Below, one piece after another: positions 34,868 to 43,553 of a stretch of 64,000 nt of DNA (its first letter is position 1; each line of letters starts with the position of its first letter). This stretch comes from Pedobacter suwonensis (GTDB taxonomy: Bacteria; Bacteroidota; Bacteroidia; Sphingobacteriales; Sphingobacteriaceae): positions 328,989 through 392,988 of the forward strand of contig NZ_FOJM01000001.1 in assembly GCF_900111825.1 (NCBI RefSeq), given 5' to 3'. Position numbers and translations under genes: made by a program. The notes under the pieces are model-generated. The model was not told the origin of the DNA. It searched no databases and saw only the letters and a list, made by a program, of their open reading frames with translations.

Positions 34868-35278
34868 AGCGCAAGTTTTAGCGCTTCGGGTACTGTGGGC
34901 TGGGCTTGACTTGTGCTTTAAATATATCTTAGTGTCAGATGGAAACATCCGACACCACAGATGTAATCAGTTTTCAGTTGACAATTTGGAGTTGACAACT
35001 AAGCCGAAGACCAATGACCCTCTTCCAGCGCAAGTCTTTGCGCTTCCGGTACCTTGGGTTGGCTTAACTTGTGCTTTAAAATTTCTTAGTGTCAGATGGA
35101 AACATATGACACCACAGATGTAATCAGTTTTCAGTTGATAATTTGGAGTTGACAAATAAGCCGAAGACCAATGACCTCTTCCAGCGTAAGTCTTAGCGCT
35201 TCGGGTACTGTGGGTTGGCTTGACTTATGCTTTAAATATATCTTAGTGTGAGATGGAAACATCTGACACCACATACAA
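34868..35278 (+). repeat. Three tandem 157-base units, each family A repeat plus a hairpin
   Basis: Units start at 34868, 35027 and 35183. Each has a family A element (AGCGCAAGT ... GACTTGTGCTTTAAA) and, about 65 bases on, a hairpin GTGTCAGATGG-AAACATCTGACACC, then (in the first two) a shared linker containing AGTTGACAA-TTTGGAGTTGACAA. They fill most of the 640-base gene-free stretch 34751-35391; its remaining right part (35279-35391) holds a further palindromic stretch near 35282-35315 and nothing else I recognise. Confidence 0.85.
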
Positions 35279-35281
35279 CAG

Positions 35282-35315
35282 ATTTCTCGACTGCGTTGCA
35301 CTCCGCTCGAAATGA
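35282..35315. repeat. Palindromic extragenic element TTTCTCGACTGCG ... CGCTCGAAATG
   Basis: The arms TTTCTCGACTGCG and CGCTCGAAA are partly complementary. I believe that sequences like this recur in Bacteroidota intergenic regions, but it occurs once here. Confidence 0.4.
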
Positions 35316-35391
35316 CGATCTCTCTGGGCACCAAGCCCAGTTAACCGATTAACCAATTAAACCTTTAACCCAACGAACAATGGGCCAAACG

Positions 35392-36423
35392 TTATTGCTT
35401 AATATTCCTGAGTTTCTCAATGGATAAAATATTAATGGCATTACCGGTTTTATCGATCAGTTTTTCATCTTTAAAATCAGCGAGCATTCTGCTTACCGTT
35501 TCACTGGCAGTACCTACCAATGCAGCAAGATCATCGCGCGAGATCCGGATCGTGCAGGTATTAGCCTCGCCGTCGCCAAATTTTGTAGCCACCTGTAATA
35601 AAGCTTCAGCTACCCTTTTCCGTACTGATGAATAGGCCAACTGCAGCATTTGTTTTCCTTTATCGCGTACATTGCCGGATAAAAGCCCAATAAATGTTTT
35701 GGATACAACCTGGTGACTGAGCAGATATTCCATAAAATCGGCTTTTGGAATATGGATAATTTCTGATTCGGTTAGCGTGGCAGCATTTTCTGCATAAAGT
35801 TCCCCGTTACATAAACTTTCATAACCGAAAAAATCGCCATCATGGTAAAGGCCCGAAGAAAGTTCCCTGCCATCTTTAAAACGTTTGTAGGTTTTTACCT
35901 GCCCTTTTACCACGTAATAAAGGTGTGTGGGTTCGTCACCTTCAATATAGATCACCTGTTTGCTGTTTACCGCACGTGGTTTACCTTTCTTACGCAGTTC
36001 ATCCATTACCGTTTCACCATTGCCTTCTGCCAAACTAAAACTGCTGGCCTGCTGCTTTTTCTTAAACCTGCTTTCTATTGCCCTGAAAAGTTCAGTATCA
36101 TCAAAGGGTTTAGTGAGGTAATCATCGGCGCCCATTTCCATGCCTTTTCTCATATCTGCACGCTCGGTTTTTGCCGTGATGAAAATAAAAGGAATATTGG
36201 CTGTTTTAGGATTTTTGTTCAGCAGGTACAAAACACCATATCCATCCAGCTCAGGCATCATGATATCACACAGAATTACATCAGGAAGATGATTAACCGC
36301 CATTTCGACACCGATTTTTCCGTGTTTAGCCGTAAAAGTTTTATAACCAGCCAGATCCAGTACTTCAGCAGTACTTTCCCTGATATCGTCATTATCTTCA
36401 ATAATTAAAACTTTCCTGTTCAT
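35392..36423 (-). CDS. Receiver-CRP/FNR fusion transcriptional regulator (FixJ-FixK-like)
   Basis: Residues 1-120 form a receiver (Asp53 in ILCDIMMPELDGYG; KPFDD with the conserved Lys). Residues about 145-260 form a cyclic-nucleotide-binding-like roll (YIEGDEPTHLYYVVKGQVKTYK; HDGDFFGYESL) and residues about 270-343 a winged helix. The recognition helix TASETVSRML has E-x-x-S-R, the FNR/FixK pattern for TGA-type half sites. No N-terminal Fe-S cysteines are seen, so oxygen sensing must come from the kinase at 36433, nine bases upstream. Both are beside the cbb3 genes. I infer control of micro-oxic genes; see the palindromes at 39579, 42258 and 43079. Confidence 0.92.
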   Translation of the reverse strand: MNRKVLIIEDNDDIRESTAEVLDLAGYKTFTAKHGKIGVEMAVNHLPDVILCDIMMPELDGYGVLYLLNKNPKTANIPFIFITAKTERADMRKGMEMGADDYLTKPFDDTELFRAIESRFKKKQQASSFSLAEGNGETVMDELRKKGKPRAVNSKQVIYIEGDEPTHLYYVVKGQVKTYKRFKDGRELSSGLYHDGDFFGYESLCNGELYAENAATLTESEIIHIPKADFMEYLLSHQVVSKTFIGLLSGNVRDKGKQMLQLAYSSVRKRVAEALLQVATKFGDGEANTCTIRISRDDLAALVGTASETVSRMLADFKDEKLIDKTGNAINILSIEKLRNIKQ

Positions 36424-36432
36424 GCGATAGAT

Positions 36433-37635
36433 CTAAATTATAAAATTATTTTTAAAGGGAAAAGTAAGCGTAAATACCGTACCCGAATGCTGCTTGCTAT
36501 TGCAGGTAACCGTGCCGTTCATCAGGCCAACATATCTTTTAACAATATTAAGACCCAAGCCTGTCCCCGGAATATCGCCGGTATTGTGCGCCCTAAAAAA
36601 TGGCTCAAAAAGATTGCCCTGATCAGCATCTGGAATACCGATACCATTATCTTTTACTTCTAAAATCAGTTCATCATCTTTCAAAATAGAATTGAACTGA
36701 ATGAGTGTGTCCTCACCCGAATATTTGATCGAATTCGAAATCAGATTGATGATGCAATTTTTCAACAGATTAGGGTCTAGGTAAACCTCAGCTGTCGTTC
36801 CAGTATGTTCGTAAATAATGTGCTGGTTCTGTTTGGTCATCATCTGCATCTCTTCTGCTATCTCTTCTGCAAAACTGATGATGTTAAAAGCTTGTGCCGA
36901 TACCTCTACTTTACCTGCTTCCAATTTTTCAAGCGAAAGAAAATCGTTCAATATCGTAGTGAGGTTATTAATGGAATTTTTGATTTTTAAGGTATGCTTC
37001 TCTACACTGGCTACGTCATGTTTGGTCGTATATTTGTCAATTAGCGATGCAGATAGCTGAATCGCACTGAGGGGTGTCCTAAACTCATGCGAAGCCATAG
37101 AAACAAACCGGGTTTTAAGCTGGTTGAGTTCTTTTTCCTTTTGAAAAAGTGCACGCATATTTTCTTTCGCCATTTCCAGTTCCGAAACAAGCTTAACCAG
37201 GTCCTGTGTACGTTCCTTTATCTTAACTTCAAGTTTTTCAGTATAACTTTTAATCTGTTCTTCGTTGGCCTTTTCTTTGCTGAGATCGTGAATAAAACCT
37301 GTATAAATTTTACGGTCCGGAAATTTGATCTCACTCACCCCCAGCCTGAACGGGAATATAGAGCCATCTTTACGCTTTCCGGAAACCTCACGTCCAATAC
37401 CGATAATATGTTTCTGTCCCGTATTTTCATATCTGGCAAGGTACTCATCGTGGTGCGAATGGTCCGGTTCAGGCATCAGGACAGAAATGTTTCTGCCCAC
37501 CAACTCCTCCCTGCTATAACCAAAAAGCTCAAGCGCCGCAGGATTTAGATGTTCTATCATCCCCTTTTCATCAATGGTGATAATCCCATCTATCGCGTTT
37601 TCAATAATCGCATCCAAAAATTTCGACCTATCCAT
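36433..37635 (-). CDS. PAS-domain sensor histidine kinase with FixL-like heme-PAS residues
   Basis: The protein has 400 residues. A PAS domain (about 1-125) carries H62-D-x-Y, H76-IIGIG-R82 and a KRKDGSIFPFRLGVSE stretch; these align with His200 (heme ligand), His214 and Arg220 of Bradyrhizobium FixL. Then come a coiled coil (about 130-175), HisKA (His in SMASHEFRTPL) and HATPase (NLISNSIKYS; DNGIGIPDAD; GTGLGLNIVKR). No membrane segments, so it is cytosolic. It is the partner of the receiver-CRP fusion at 35392. Heme binding is inferred: many PAS domains of this class look alike and not all bind heme. Confidence 0.88.
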   Translation of the reverse strand: MDRSKFLDAIIENAIDGIITIDEKGMIEHLNPAALELFGYSREELVGRNISVLMPEPDHSHHDEYLARYENTGQKHIIGIGREVSGKRKDGSIFPFRLGVSEIKFPDRKIYTGFIHDLSKEKANEEQIKSYTEKLEVKIKERTQDLVKLVSELEMAKENMRALFQKEKELNQLKTRFVSMASHEFRTPLSAIQLSASLIDKYTTKHDVASVEKHTLKIKNSINNLTTILNDFLSLEKLEAGKVEVSAQAFNIISFAEEIAEEMQMMTKQNQHIIYEHTGTTAEVYLDPNLLKNCIINLISNSIKYSGEDTLIQFNSILKDDELILEVKDNGIGIPDADQGNLFEPFFRAHNTGDIPGTGLGLNIVKRYVGLMNGTVTCNSKQHSGTVFTLTFPFKNNFII

Positions 37636-37689
37636 TATTATGCTTCAAATATGTTGTAAATATAGAAAAAGTATCAACGATCTCTTTTC

Positions 37690-39471
37690 CTATCCAACAA
37701 TCAGTGCATCAAGTTTATTTTTCGAACTTGCCAACTGTTCATATAATTGCCTAAAGTCGTCTGAAGCCTGATCTGCCATTTCGCTGAAAAGTTTTTTATA
37801 ATAATTGATCCCCTCAGCCAGTTGTAGCTTAAAGCCATTCAGTTGTTTTATCTTTTTGTCACTAAATTGCTGTATATGTTGCTTAATATCCTCCTGCAGG
37901 TAATCGATATAAAGATTAAGCTCTTTGATAAAAACGTGCGGACGTTCAACCTGCTCCAACAGGTTAATTTTACCATAAATATGGCCAACCATTTCATCAA
38001 ATGAGTATACATCAGAAAAATAAGCCAGGTTGGGTCCCGGGCAAATGGCAACAGCCTTATTTTCTTTTGGTTTCAGCATATCGTATTTTAGGTAGTTTGA
38101 AGAACAGAGTCCTTCGCAAAGGCATATTTTTCCAGTAATCTCAGTAAATTGTTTTTCGTATTCTTCAGCGGTTAGGCCGGCCGTTTGAAGGCTTTTGATC
38201 TTTAAGTGCTGATATTCCCGCGATGCAGTACAAATAGCCTGTTCAGTAAATTCGGTGTTGTTGCACAGGTATTTCTTGGTACAGGGGCTTCCTGGCCTAC
38301 CCTTTTCAATCCGCTCGGTCCGCTGTTGTTCTATGCTGCTGTTTCTGAAATTATTAAAACGGATTCCCAATGGTGAAGCATTGCTTAAATAAAAATCCTG
38401 TTCGGTTGCAGCAGTGAGCTGTGTTAAAGTATTCGAATCCACATTGGTTACTTCTGGCACCAACAAAAAAGGACTTCCCCAGCCTGCGGCATCAAGTCGG
38501 TAGTGCTGCAATAAAAAGTTATGTTCTGCAGCGGTTCCGATTCCGCCCTGCACCGTGATCTTTTGTTTGGGTTCCTCTTCAACCAGAATTCCCTTTTTCA
38601 CCAAAGCCAGCTGATACATTTCAAAAAGCTCCAGATACATTTCACTTCTTTTGGTTTTGAATTCCTCTAGGATCGGGCCGAGCAGATATCCATCGGTAGC
38701 AAACGCATGTCCACCACAGTTCAAACCCGATTCAATTCTGAACTCTGATACCCATAAACCTTTTTTGGCCAGGAATTTAGCCTGGATCAAAGCCGACCTG
38801 AAATCACTTACTTTTAAGATAATTTGTTTTTTTAACGATTCATTCTCATCTGGAAAAAAGTCTGCGAAATCCGCGATATAGCTATACAATTTGGGGTTCA
38901 TCCCTGCAGAAAGTATAACCGATGCATGGAGCTTACTTTCAGCAAAACCCCGTAAAGCGGCCAGCGCATCTGTATGATCGTCGCCAGTGTATTCCCCGTC
39001 AACATAGTTCATTTTATCCACCTTGGCCATAATATTAACATCGATACTCCCCATACGCATTGTATTTCTGAGTACAGATTTGAAGATCTCCTTGGCTTCT
39101 CCATCAGGGTAATCCATCATCAGTTCATACCCATGTTTTAATTTTGAAGTGTCGGGCAAAAGTTCAAAGTAACGGCAGATATCAGTTCCCTTGCTAAAAT
39201 CCTGCTGTTTTAAAGCTTTAAAATCCTGGTTTACGCAATCGGATAAAAAGTTGAGATAGGCGGTAATCCGTTTGCTGCGGCTATCAGGTTCATCTTTTCC
39301 GATTGCCTCGTAATATACTGATCTATTCTGCGAATGATAAGCGCGCATACGCTCTACCAATTCATCGTCAACAATAGAGAGTACAGAAGAAACGCCATAT
39401 CTGGCAACTTTTAACGGGGTATCAATAGAATAACCCAGGCCCAAAACGGGAATATGAAATGAATGTAACAT
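37690..39471 (-). CDS. Large conserved-looking protein of unknown function with Cys-rich region
   Basis: I do not recognise this 593-residue protein. The start (HIPVLGLGYSIDTPLKVARYGVSS) resembles the first strand of nitronate-monooxygenase-type TIM barrels, and KITVQGGIGTAAEHNFLLQ in the middle also looks like a barrel phosphate or flavin loop. Residues about 390-470 contain Cys pairs (GSPCTKKYLC; KICLCEGLCSSNYLKY) that could bind Fe-S or zinc; a helical tail ends the protein. There are no membrane segments. Upstream lies an FNR-like palindrome (39579-39592). Low-oxygen metabolism is suggested by context only. Confidence 0.6.
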   Translation of the reverse strand: MLHSFHIPVLGLGYSIDTPLKVARYGVSSVLSIVDDELVERMRAYHSQNRSVYYEAIGKDEPDSRSKRITAYLNFLSDCVNQDFKALKQQDFSKGTDICRYFELLPDTSKLKHGYELMMDYPDGEAKEIFKSVLRNTMRMGSIDVNIMAKVDKMNYVDGEYTGDDHTDALAALRGFAESKLHASVILSAGMNPKLYSYIADFADFFPDENESLKKQIILKVSDFRSALIQAKFLAKKGLWVSEFRIESGLNCGGHAFATDGYLLGPILEEFKTKRSEMYLELFEMYQLALVKKGILVEEEPKQKITVQGGIGTAAEHNFLLQHYRLDAAGWGSPFLLVPEVTNVDSNTLTQLTAATEQDFYLSNASPLGIRFNNFRNSSIEQQRTERIEKGRPGSPCTKKYLCNNTEFTEQAICTASREYQHLKIKSLQTAGLTAEEYEKQFTEITGKICLCEGLCSSNYLKYDMLKPKENKAVAICPGPNLAYFSDVYSFDEMVGHIYGKINLLEQVERPHVFIKELNLYIDYLQEDIKQHIQQFSDKKIKQLNGFKLQLAEGINYYKKLFSEMADQASDDFRQLYEQLASSKNKLDALIVG

Positions 39472-39578
39472 GGTATTTTGGTATAAAATAGCCTTTAACC
39501 TACTGAAAGACTAAATAATTCTCCAACAAAACTACCCTGCTTTAACGGATGTAGTGGTGATAAGGCTCAAACCAAAAA

Positions 39579-39592
39579 ATGAGCGAAATCAC
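39579..39592. promoter_or_regulatory. FNR/FixK-like palindrome ATGAG-CGAA-ATCAC
   Basis: One of three related sites; one arm (ATCAC) is exact, the other differs by one base. It lies about 108 bases before the start of the 593-residue protein, within the gene-free stretch 39472-39774, which holds nothing else I can identify. Confidence 0.45.
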
Positions 39593-39774
39593 TTTTTCGC
39601 GACAGAAAAGTTAAGCTCATCAGCTAAGATTCAACCCATAAATGCACAGGAACACACCTGATGGCATGCCCGGACTTTTATCTCTTTAAAATCACGCTAA
39701 ATTTTATTTTTTACCTGTGTCAAGGGCTTGAATCGTTACGCGCCTCATCCGGACGAAATTGGCTGGAATTAGGT

Positions 39775-40647
39775 TCAAACAGGAACACAGTGAGCAGGAG
39801 GTAAAACCAAAAGCGGTAGCTGGATATGATCTGACATATCAACAGTATAACTTCCTTTAAGAAGATGATGAAGGAAACCATGTTTTCGGTGCACCATGGT
39901 CAGTATATCAATCTGTCCGTTTTCTACAATCCAGTCCAAACCATCTTTCACCTGCTCGCTTTTTACCTGACGGAGGTAAATATTTCGATAATTCACCTTG
40001 TCGGCAACCAGCTGCAGAAAGTCTGCAATTTGTTGATGGGAAATTTCCGGACCGTTAGCATCATCTGAATGCATAATCAAAATTTCGGCATTAAATGGCT
40101 TTGCCAATTCAGCGAGCGTGCATAAAACCGATATATCGCTCGAAGTAAGGTCGGTAGCAAAAGCGATCTTTTTGGGAGTATTAAACCGACAGCATGATGG
40201 AATAAACAGCACGGGCATTTTAAGTTCAATTATTTTCCTGGTGATGTTCCCCATAAACGCTTTCATCAACCGGTCTGCCCGGTTTAAACCGGCTACAATC
40301 AGGTTCATTTTACATTCGGCGAAGTATTTACCCACCTCCTGATCAATTTCTCCATGGAGTAATCTACCGAATACTTCTGCTTTAAAATCCAGTTCGTGGT
40401 GAGCTTTTTTAAATTTTTGCTCCACTTTTCCGACCAGTTTGTTCAAGGCTTTTTTAGCATCTTCTTCAAGCAGTTTATATTCCTCGTGAGGCCAAACCAG
40501 TGATGCGGCTGCAGGCGAAAACTCCGGCATCTGAAAAACATTAACCAATTCTACCCTCGCACCAATACCAAGGGCGAGTTCAGTTGCATAATCAGCCGCA
40601 TTTTCTGCTGTTGCAGAGAAATCAACAGGTACAAGAATCTTTTTCAT
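39775..40647 (-). CDS. Universal stress protein with two UspA domains
   Basis: Two tandem Usp domains (about residues 1-145 and 150-285). The first has KKILVPVDFSATAENAADYA and, near its end, LIVAGLNRADRLMKAFMGNITRKII, a degenerate G-2x-G-9x-G(S/T) ATP loop. In the second the loop is GFLHHLLKGSYTVDMSDHI. The 290-residue double-domain type is common in Bacteroidota. Usp proteins are often induced under oxygen limitation, which fits the neighbourhood. A weak half match to the FNR-like motif lies upstream at 40689-40702. Confidence 0.9.
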   Translation of the reverse strand: MKKILVPVDFSATAENAADYATELALGIGARVELVNVFQMPEFSPAAASLVWPHEEYKLLEEDAKKALNKLVGKVEQKFKKAHHELDFKAEVFGRLLHGEIDQEVGKYFAECKMNLIVAGLNRADRLMKAFMGNITRKIIELKMPVLFIPSCCRFNTPKKIAFATDLTSSDISVLCTLAELAKPFNAEILIMHSDDANGPEISHQQIADFLQLVADKVNYRNIYLRQVKSEQVKDGLDWIVENGQIDILTMVHRKHGFLHHLLKGSYTVDMSDHIQLPLLVLPPAHCVPV

Positions 40648-40749
40648 ATTGGCTTTATTTAGTATAAAGTTTGAAAGCGCCGGGTGGAAATATGGGTATC
40701 CTCAATTTTCAGATGATTAACATATAGAAAACTGATTATTTAAAGTAGG

Positions 40750-42207
40750 TTACTTCTTTACCGGTTTATTATTAACAGGAAACATTAAACTTTCCAAAAC
40801 CTGGTCGCGGTGATATACATCCGGATACACACGGAGCTGCCCGTCATTAACCTCGCAGGTGATATAAGTGATTTTTACCGGAACAGTATTTTTAAGATGG
40901 AAATCTTTTTTACGCATGTTAAGCATTGATGATTTCAAAGCAGGTACCTTATCGGCTGTTCCATCGTTCCTTAATAACAGTTCGGCAAGTAAACCAGCAT
41001 TTTCTACCCGGATACAGCCATGACTGAATGCTCTTTCTTGTTTTTTAAATAATTTCTGTTCTGGAGTATCGTGCAGGTAAATATCAAAAACATTCGGAAA
41101 CCGGAATACAACCTTGCCCAGTGCATTATCACAACCGGACGACTGCCTGGCATCATACAGATTAGGATTAGCTTTGATCGCAGCTATAGTCCCCTTGGTT
41201 AAGGGCACTATGTTTTGTTTTCTATCGTAAATACTGTAATGGTTATTGATCAGATAGGTCGAATCTTTCCATATTTTGGGTAACAGCTCAGTTGTAAATA
41301 TTTTATGAGGCACTTTCCAGTCTGGCGATGTTGTGATGTACTTCACCTTACTTTCCAACTCTGGTGTCGGGCTGGAGGGCTTACCAACAATGGTTTTAAA
41401 GATCACTACGTGATCATTGTTAACCAGTTTAAGTGTGTAGGAAGGAATGTTGATCTGTATGAAATAACGATCTCCTGTATTTATCCACCGTAGGCGCTCC
41501 ATATTAATGGCCATTTTTCTCGCATCACCTTCCGGAAATTCATAGCAGTCATCTATATACTGCCCCTTAACCAGATGGAGATAATCCTGAAGCATTTTAT
41601 ACATATCTGCCTGCGGCTGGGCCGAGGTAACATTGGCCATAAAATCTGGGTGTCCCATCGCTTTCTTAAGATGTGATACCGGATCAAAATCCAGTAGTAT
41701 TTTCGACTCCAATCGTTCGGTGGTGAATACAGGGTTAAATTTACCGTAGTGAAGATGGTTGATGAGCGTGATCAGGGCATCTGTTAAATAAATATCAAAA
41801 ATTTCCTGTTCCTGTAGTTTGGCATTTGGACTGGTAAGTGGGCGAAGCGCATCATAAGTGAGCTGATCGGGATGAAAATCGTTTCTGTTCAAACCAAACT
41901 GTAATACACAATCCATCAGTAACATCGACGCCCAGACATCTGAATGGACAGTATCCTGCATTACCCAGGCACGCTTGTACAGCCTGTCCTGATAAAAGCG
42001 ATCAACCAGATTAGGATAGTTCAGCTTTTGCTGCAGGCTAACAATTTCTTTTTTAAGGGACAACGAATCGGTGTATATAACAGATCCATCTTTTTTAAGG
42101 CAAATTCCAAAAGCATTATAGACCAATAAGAAAGCCCACAAAAGCGTTAAGGAAATAAAAATCAGCGTTACCGTACCGAAGCGTCTCTGAATATTTTTAT
42201 TTTTCAT
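40750..42207 (-). CDS. L,D-transpeptidase (YcbB/LdtD type)
   Basis: I start it at ATG 42207 (MKNKNIQRRFGTVTLIFISL, a signal anchor), giving 485 residues; an ATG 10 codons earlier is possible. The catalytic YkuD motif reads AFSHGCIRV near residue 398 (Cys nucleophile, with His and Arg), and upstream is YDARQSSGCDNALGKVVFRF, typical of the YcbB class. L,D-transpeptidases make 3-3 crosslinks in the periplasm and are not blocked by most penicillins. An FNR-like palindrome (42258-42271) lies 50 bases upstream. Confidence 0.88.
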   Translation of the reverse strand: MKNKNIQRRFGTVTLIFISLTLLWAFLLVYNAFGICLKKDGSVIYTDSLSLKKEIVSLQQKLNYPNLVDRFYQDRLYKRAWVMQDTVHSDVWASMLLMDCVLQFGLNRNDFHPDQLTYDALRPLTSPNAKLQEQEIFDIYLTDALITLINHLHYGKFNPVFTTERLESKILLDFDPVSHLKKAMGHPDFMANVTSAQPQADMYKMLQDYLHLVKGQYIDDCYEFPEGDARKMAINMERLRWINTGDRYFIQINIPSYTLKLVNNDHVVIFKTIVGKPSSPTPELESKVKYITTSPDWKVPHKIFTTELLPKIWKDSTYLINNHYSIYDRKQNIVPLTKGTIAAIKANPNLYDARQSSGCDNALGKVVFRFPNVFDIYLHDTPEQKLFKKQERAFSHGCIRVENAGLLAELLLRNDGTADKVPALKSSMLNMRKKDFHLKNTVPVKITYITCEVNDGQLRVYPDVYHRDQVLESLMFPVNNKPVKK

Positions 42208-42257
42208 AACAGATTGATTTACAATGATAAATATCAAAATACAATCATCATATTTTA

Positions 42258-42271
42258 ATGATTCCGATCAC
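42258..42271. promoter_or_regulatory. FNR/FixK-like palindrome ATGAT-TCCG-ATCAC
   Basis: The site has the core TGAT-N4-ATCA of FNR boxes. It lies 50 bases before the L,D-transpeptidase start. Confidence 0.55.
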
Positions 42272-42315
42272 TTTTTGCAATGATATCTTACAGGTTATCG
42301 TTTGCTCATGAAAGC

Positions 42316-43038
42316 CTATGAATGCTCAAACAACCATTTAAAAGGCTTTATTTTTCGTTTTGGCCTCAGGTTGAATTTTTTGATGCTATGCATTTTAACA
42401 AAGGTCTCGGCTTCAGAAATATCGTCTGTTACCAAGAACAAACTGAGGTCATTTTCAGCGATTGTTCCCTCTTCTTTCATCTTTGTAATATGCTCTAAAA
42501 GGGATTGGTGATATTTTCGATCAAACACGATTACCGGAAAATCCTTGATCTTTTGAGTCTGGATGAGCGTCAGTGCTTCAAAACATTCATCAAGTGTACC
42601 ATATCCCCCCGGCAGCACCACAAAAGCAAAAGAATATTTTACCAGTAAAATCTTGCGGGTAAAAAAATGATTCATGTTCACCCATTTGTCCAGATATGGG
42701 TTTGGTTTTTGTTCTCTTGCTAATGAAATATTGCAGCCCACCGAGCGGCCGCCAACTGCCTGCGCACCTTTATTCGCTGCTTCCATTAATCCAGGGCCTC
42801 CACCGGTCATAATCGTAAAGCCCAGTTTTGCAAAAGCTCCTGCAGCTTTTTCTGTAAATTTATAATAGGGATGATCGGGCGCAAAACGTGCAGAACCAAA
42901 AAAGGTAATGCAGGGGCCTACAAAATGTAATCCTCTAAATCCCCTGATCAGATCTAGTACCGTTTTTAGCGTAAAAATGAACTCCTTAGCTCTGGACCGT
43001 GGCCCTTCCAGGAATTCTATTTCTGATTTACTGGCCAT
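42316..43038 (-). CDS. LOG family protein (Rossmann-like nucleotide phosphoribohydrolase)
   Basis: The 240-residue protein has the family motifs GGGPGLMEAANKGA and PGGYGTLDECFE, which bind phosphoribose and catalyse loss of the base from nucleoside monophosphates. The cytokinin-activating role belongs to plants; the bacterial role is unclear. It starts 40 bases from an FNR-like palindrome shared with the divergent gene at 43148. Confidence 0.88.
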   Translation of the reverse strand: MASKSEIEFLEGPRSRAKEFIFTLKTVLDLIRGFRGLHFVGPCITFFGSARFAPDHPYYKFTEKAAGAFAKLGFTIMTGGGPGLMEAANKGAQAVGGRSVGCNISLAREQKPNPYLDKWVNMNHFFTRKILLVKYSFAFVVLPGGYGTLDECFEALTLIQTQKIKDFPVIVFDRKYHQSLLEHITKMKEEGTIAENDLSLFLVTDDISEAETFVKMHSIKKFNLRPKRKIKPFKWLFEHS

Positions 43039-43078
43039 TTTTTTTAACCAAATTTAACTCCCCGGCCAAGCAGCAGAT

Positions 43079-43092
43079 ATGATGGGTATCAC
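43079..43092. promoter_or_regulatory. FNR/FixK-like perfect-core palindrome ATGAT-GGGT-ATCAC
   Basis: It lies between the divergent LOG gene (start 43038) and 43148 gene, 40 and 55 bases from the start codons. The minus-strand reading GTGAT-ACCC-ATCAT shows the dyad. Confidence 0.55.
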
Positions 43093-43147
43093 TTTCGGAA
43101 CTGCGCTGTATCATAACAGCCAAAATTTTAAATAATTAAAATTGTGT

Positions 43148-43528
43148 ATGAAAAAAATTAGCATTAAACACCTTAATAACGTACACGGCGACAGTATCCG
43201 TGGACTCGATTTTTACGCGGAGACATTGGAAATCTTAAAAGAAAGGCTCAACGAAATTGCAAAAGCAAATACAGGTAAAGAAACCATGATTGGGATAGAA
43301 CACTTTCAAAACCTTTTTATTATCCACCAGGACAAGATTGAAGTACTCAAACATCACCTGCTGAAAAATATAGAGATGCTGGCCGGCGAAATAAAAGATA
43401 CAAAAGATTTTATAGAACAAAGTGTGTTCGAAAAGAACGAGGAGTTACAGGCCGAATACCTGCGTGAGGTTGATTTATTTGAAGAGATGAGACATGAATT
43501 CTATCGTTTTGCAGCAGAATGGATGTAA
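43148..43528 (+). CDS. Small helical protein of unknown function
   Basis: This 126-residue protein starts at ATG 43148. It is predicted to be almost wholly helical with heptad-like spacing and is rich in His, Glu and Lys (IIHQDKIEVLKHHLLKN). The pattern could be a four-helix bundle or coiled coil, perhaps ferritin- or hemerythrin-like, but there is no firm metal-binding motif. It lies 25 bases before the Nramp-like gene and downstream of an FNR-like palindrome. Confidence 0.6.
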   Translation: MKKISIKHLNNVHGDSIRGLDFYAETLEILKERLNEIAKANTGKETMIGIEHFQNLFIIHQDKIEVLKHHLLKNIEMLAGEIKDTKDFIEQSVFEKNEELQAEYLREVDLFEEMRHEFYRFAAEWM

Positions 43529-43553
43529 ACGAAAAACATAGCCCCGTTGGTTG

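Noticed and set aside
8751..35228. Family A elements as integron attC sites
   Set aside because: They have pairing ends, but I see no GTTRRRY core and no integrase gene, and they do not separate cassettes.
34868..35278. Possible CRISPR array
   Set aside because: The three units are about 157 bases with homology along their length, there are no unique spacers of 30-40 bases, and no cas genes lie nearby.
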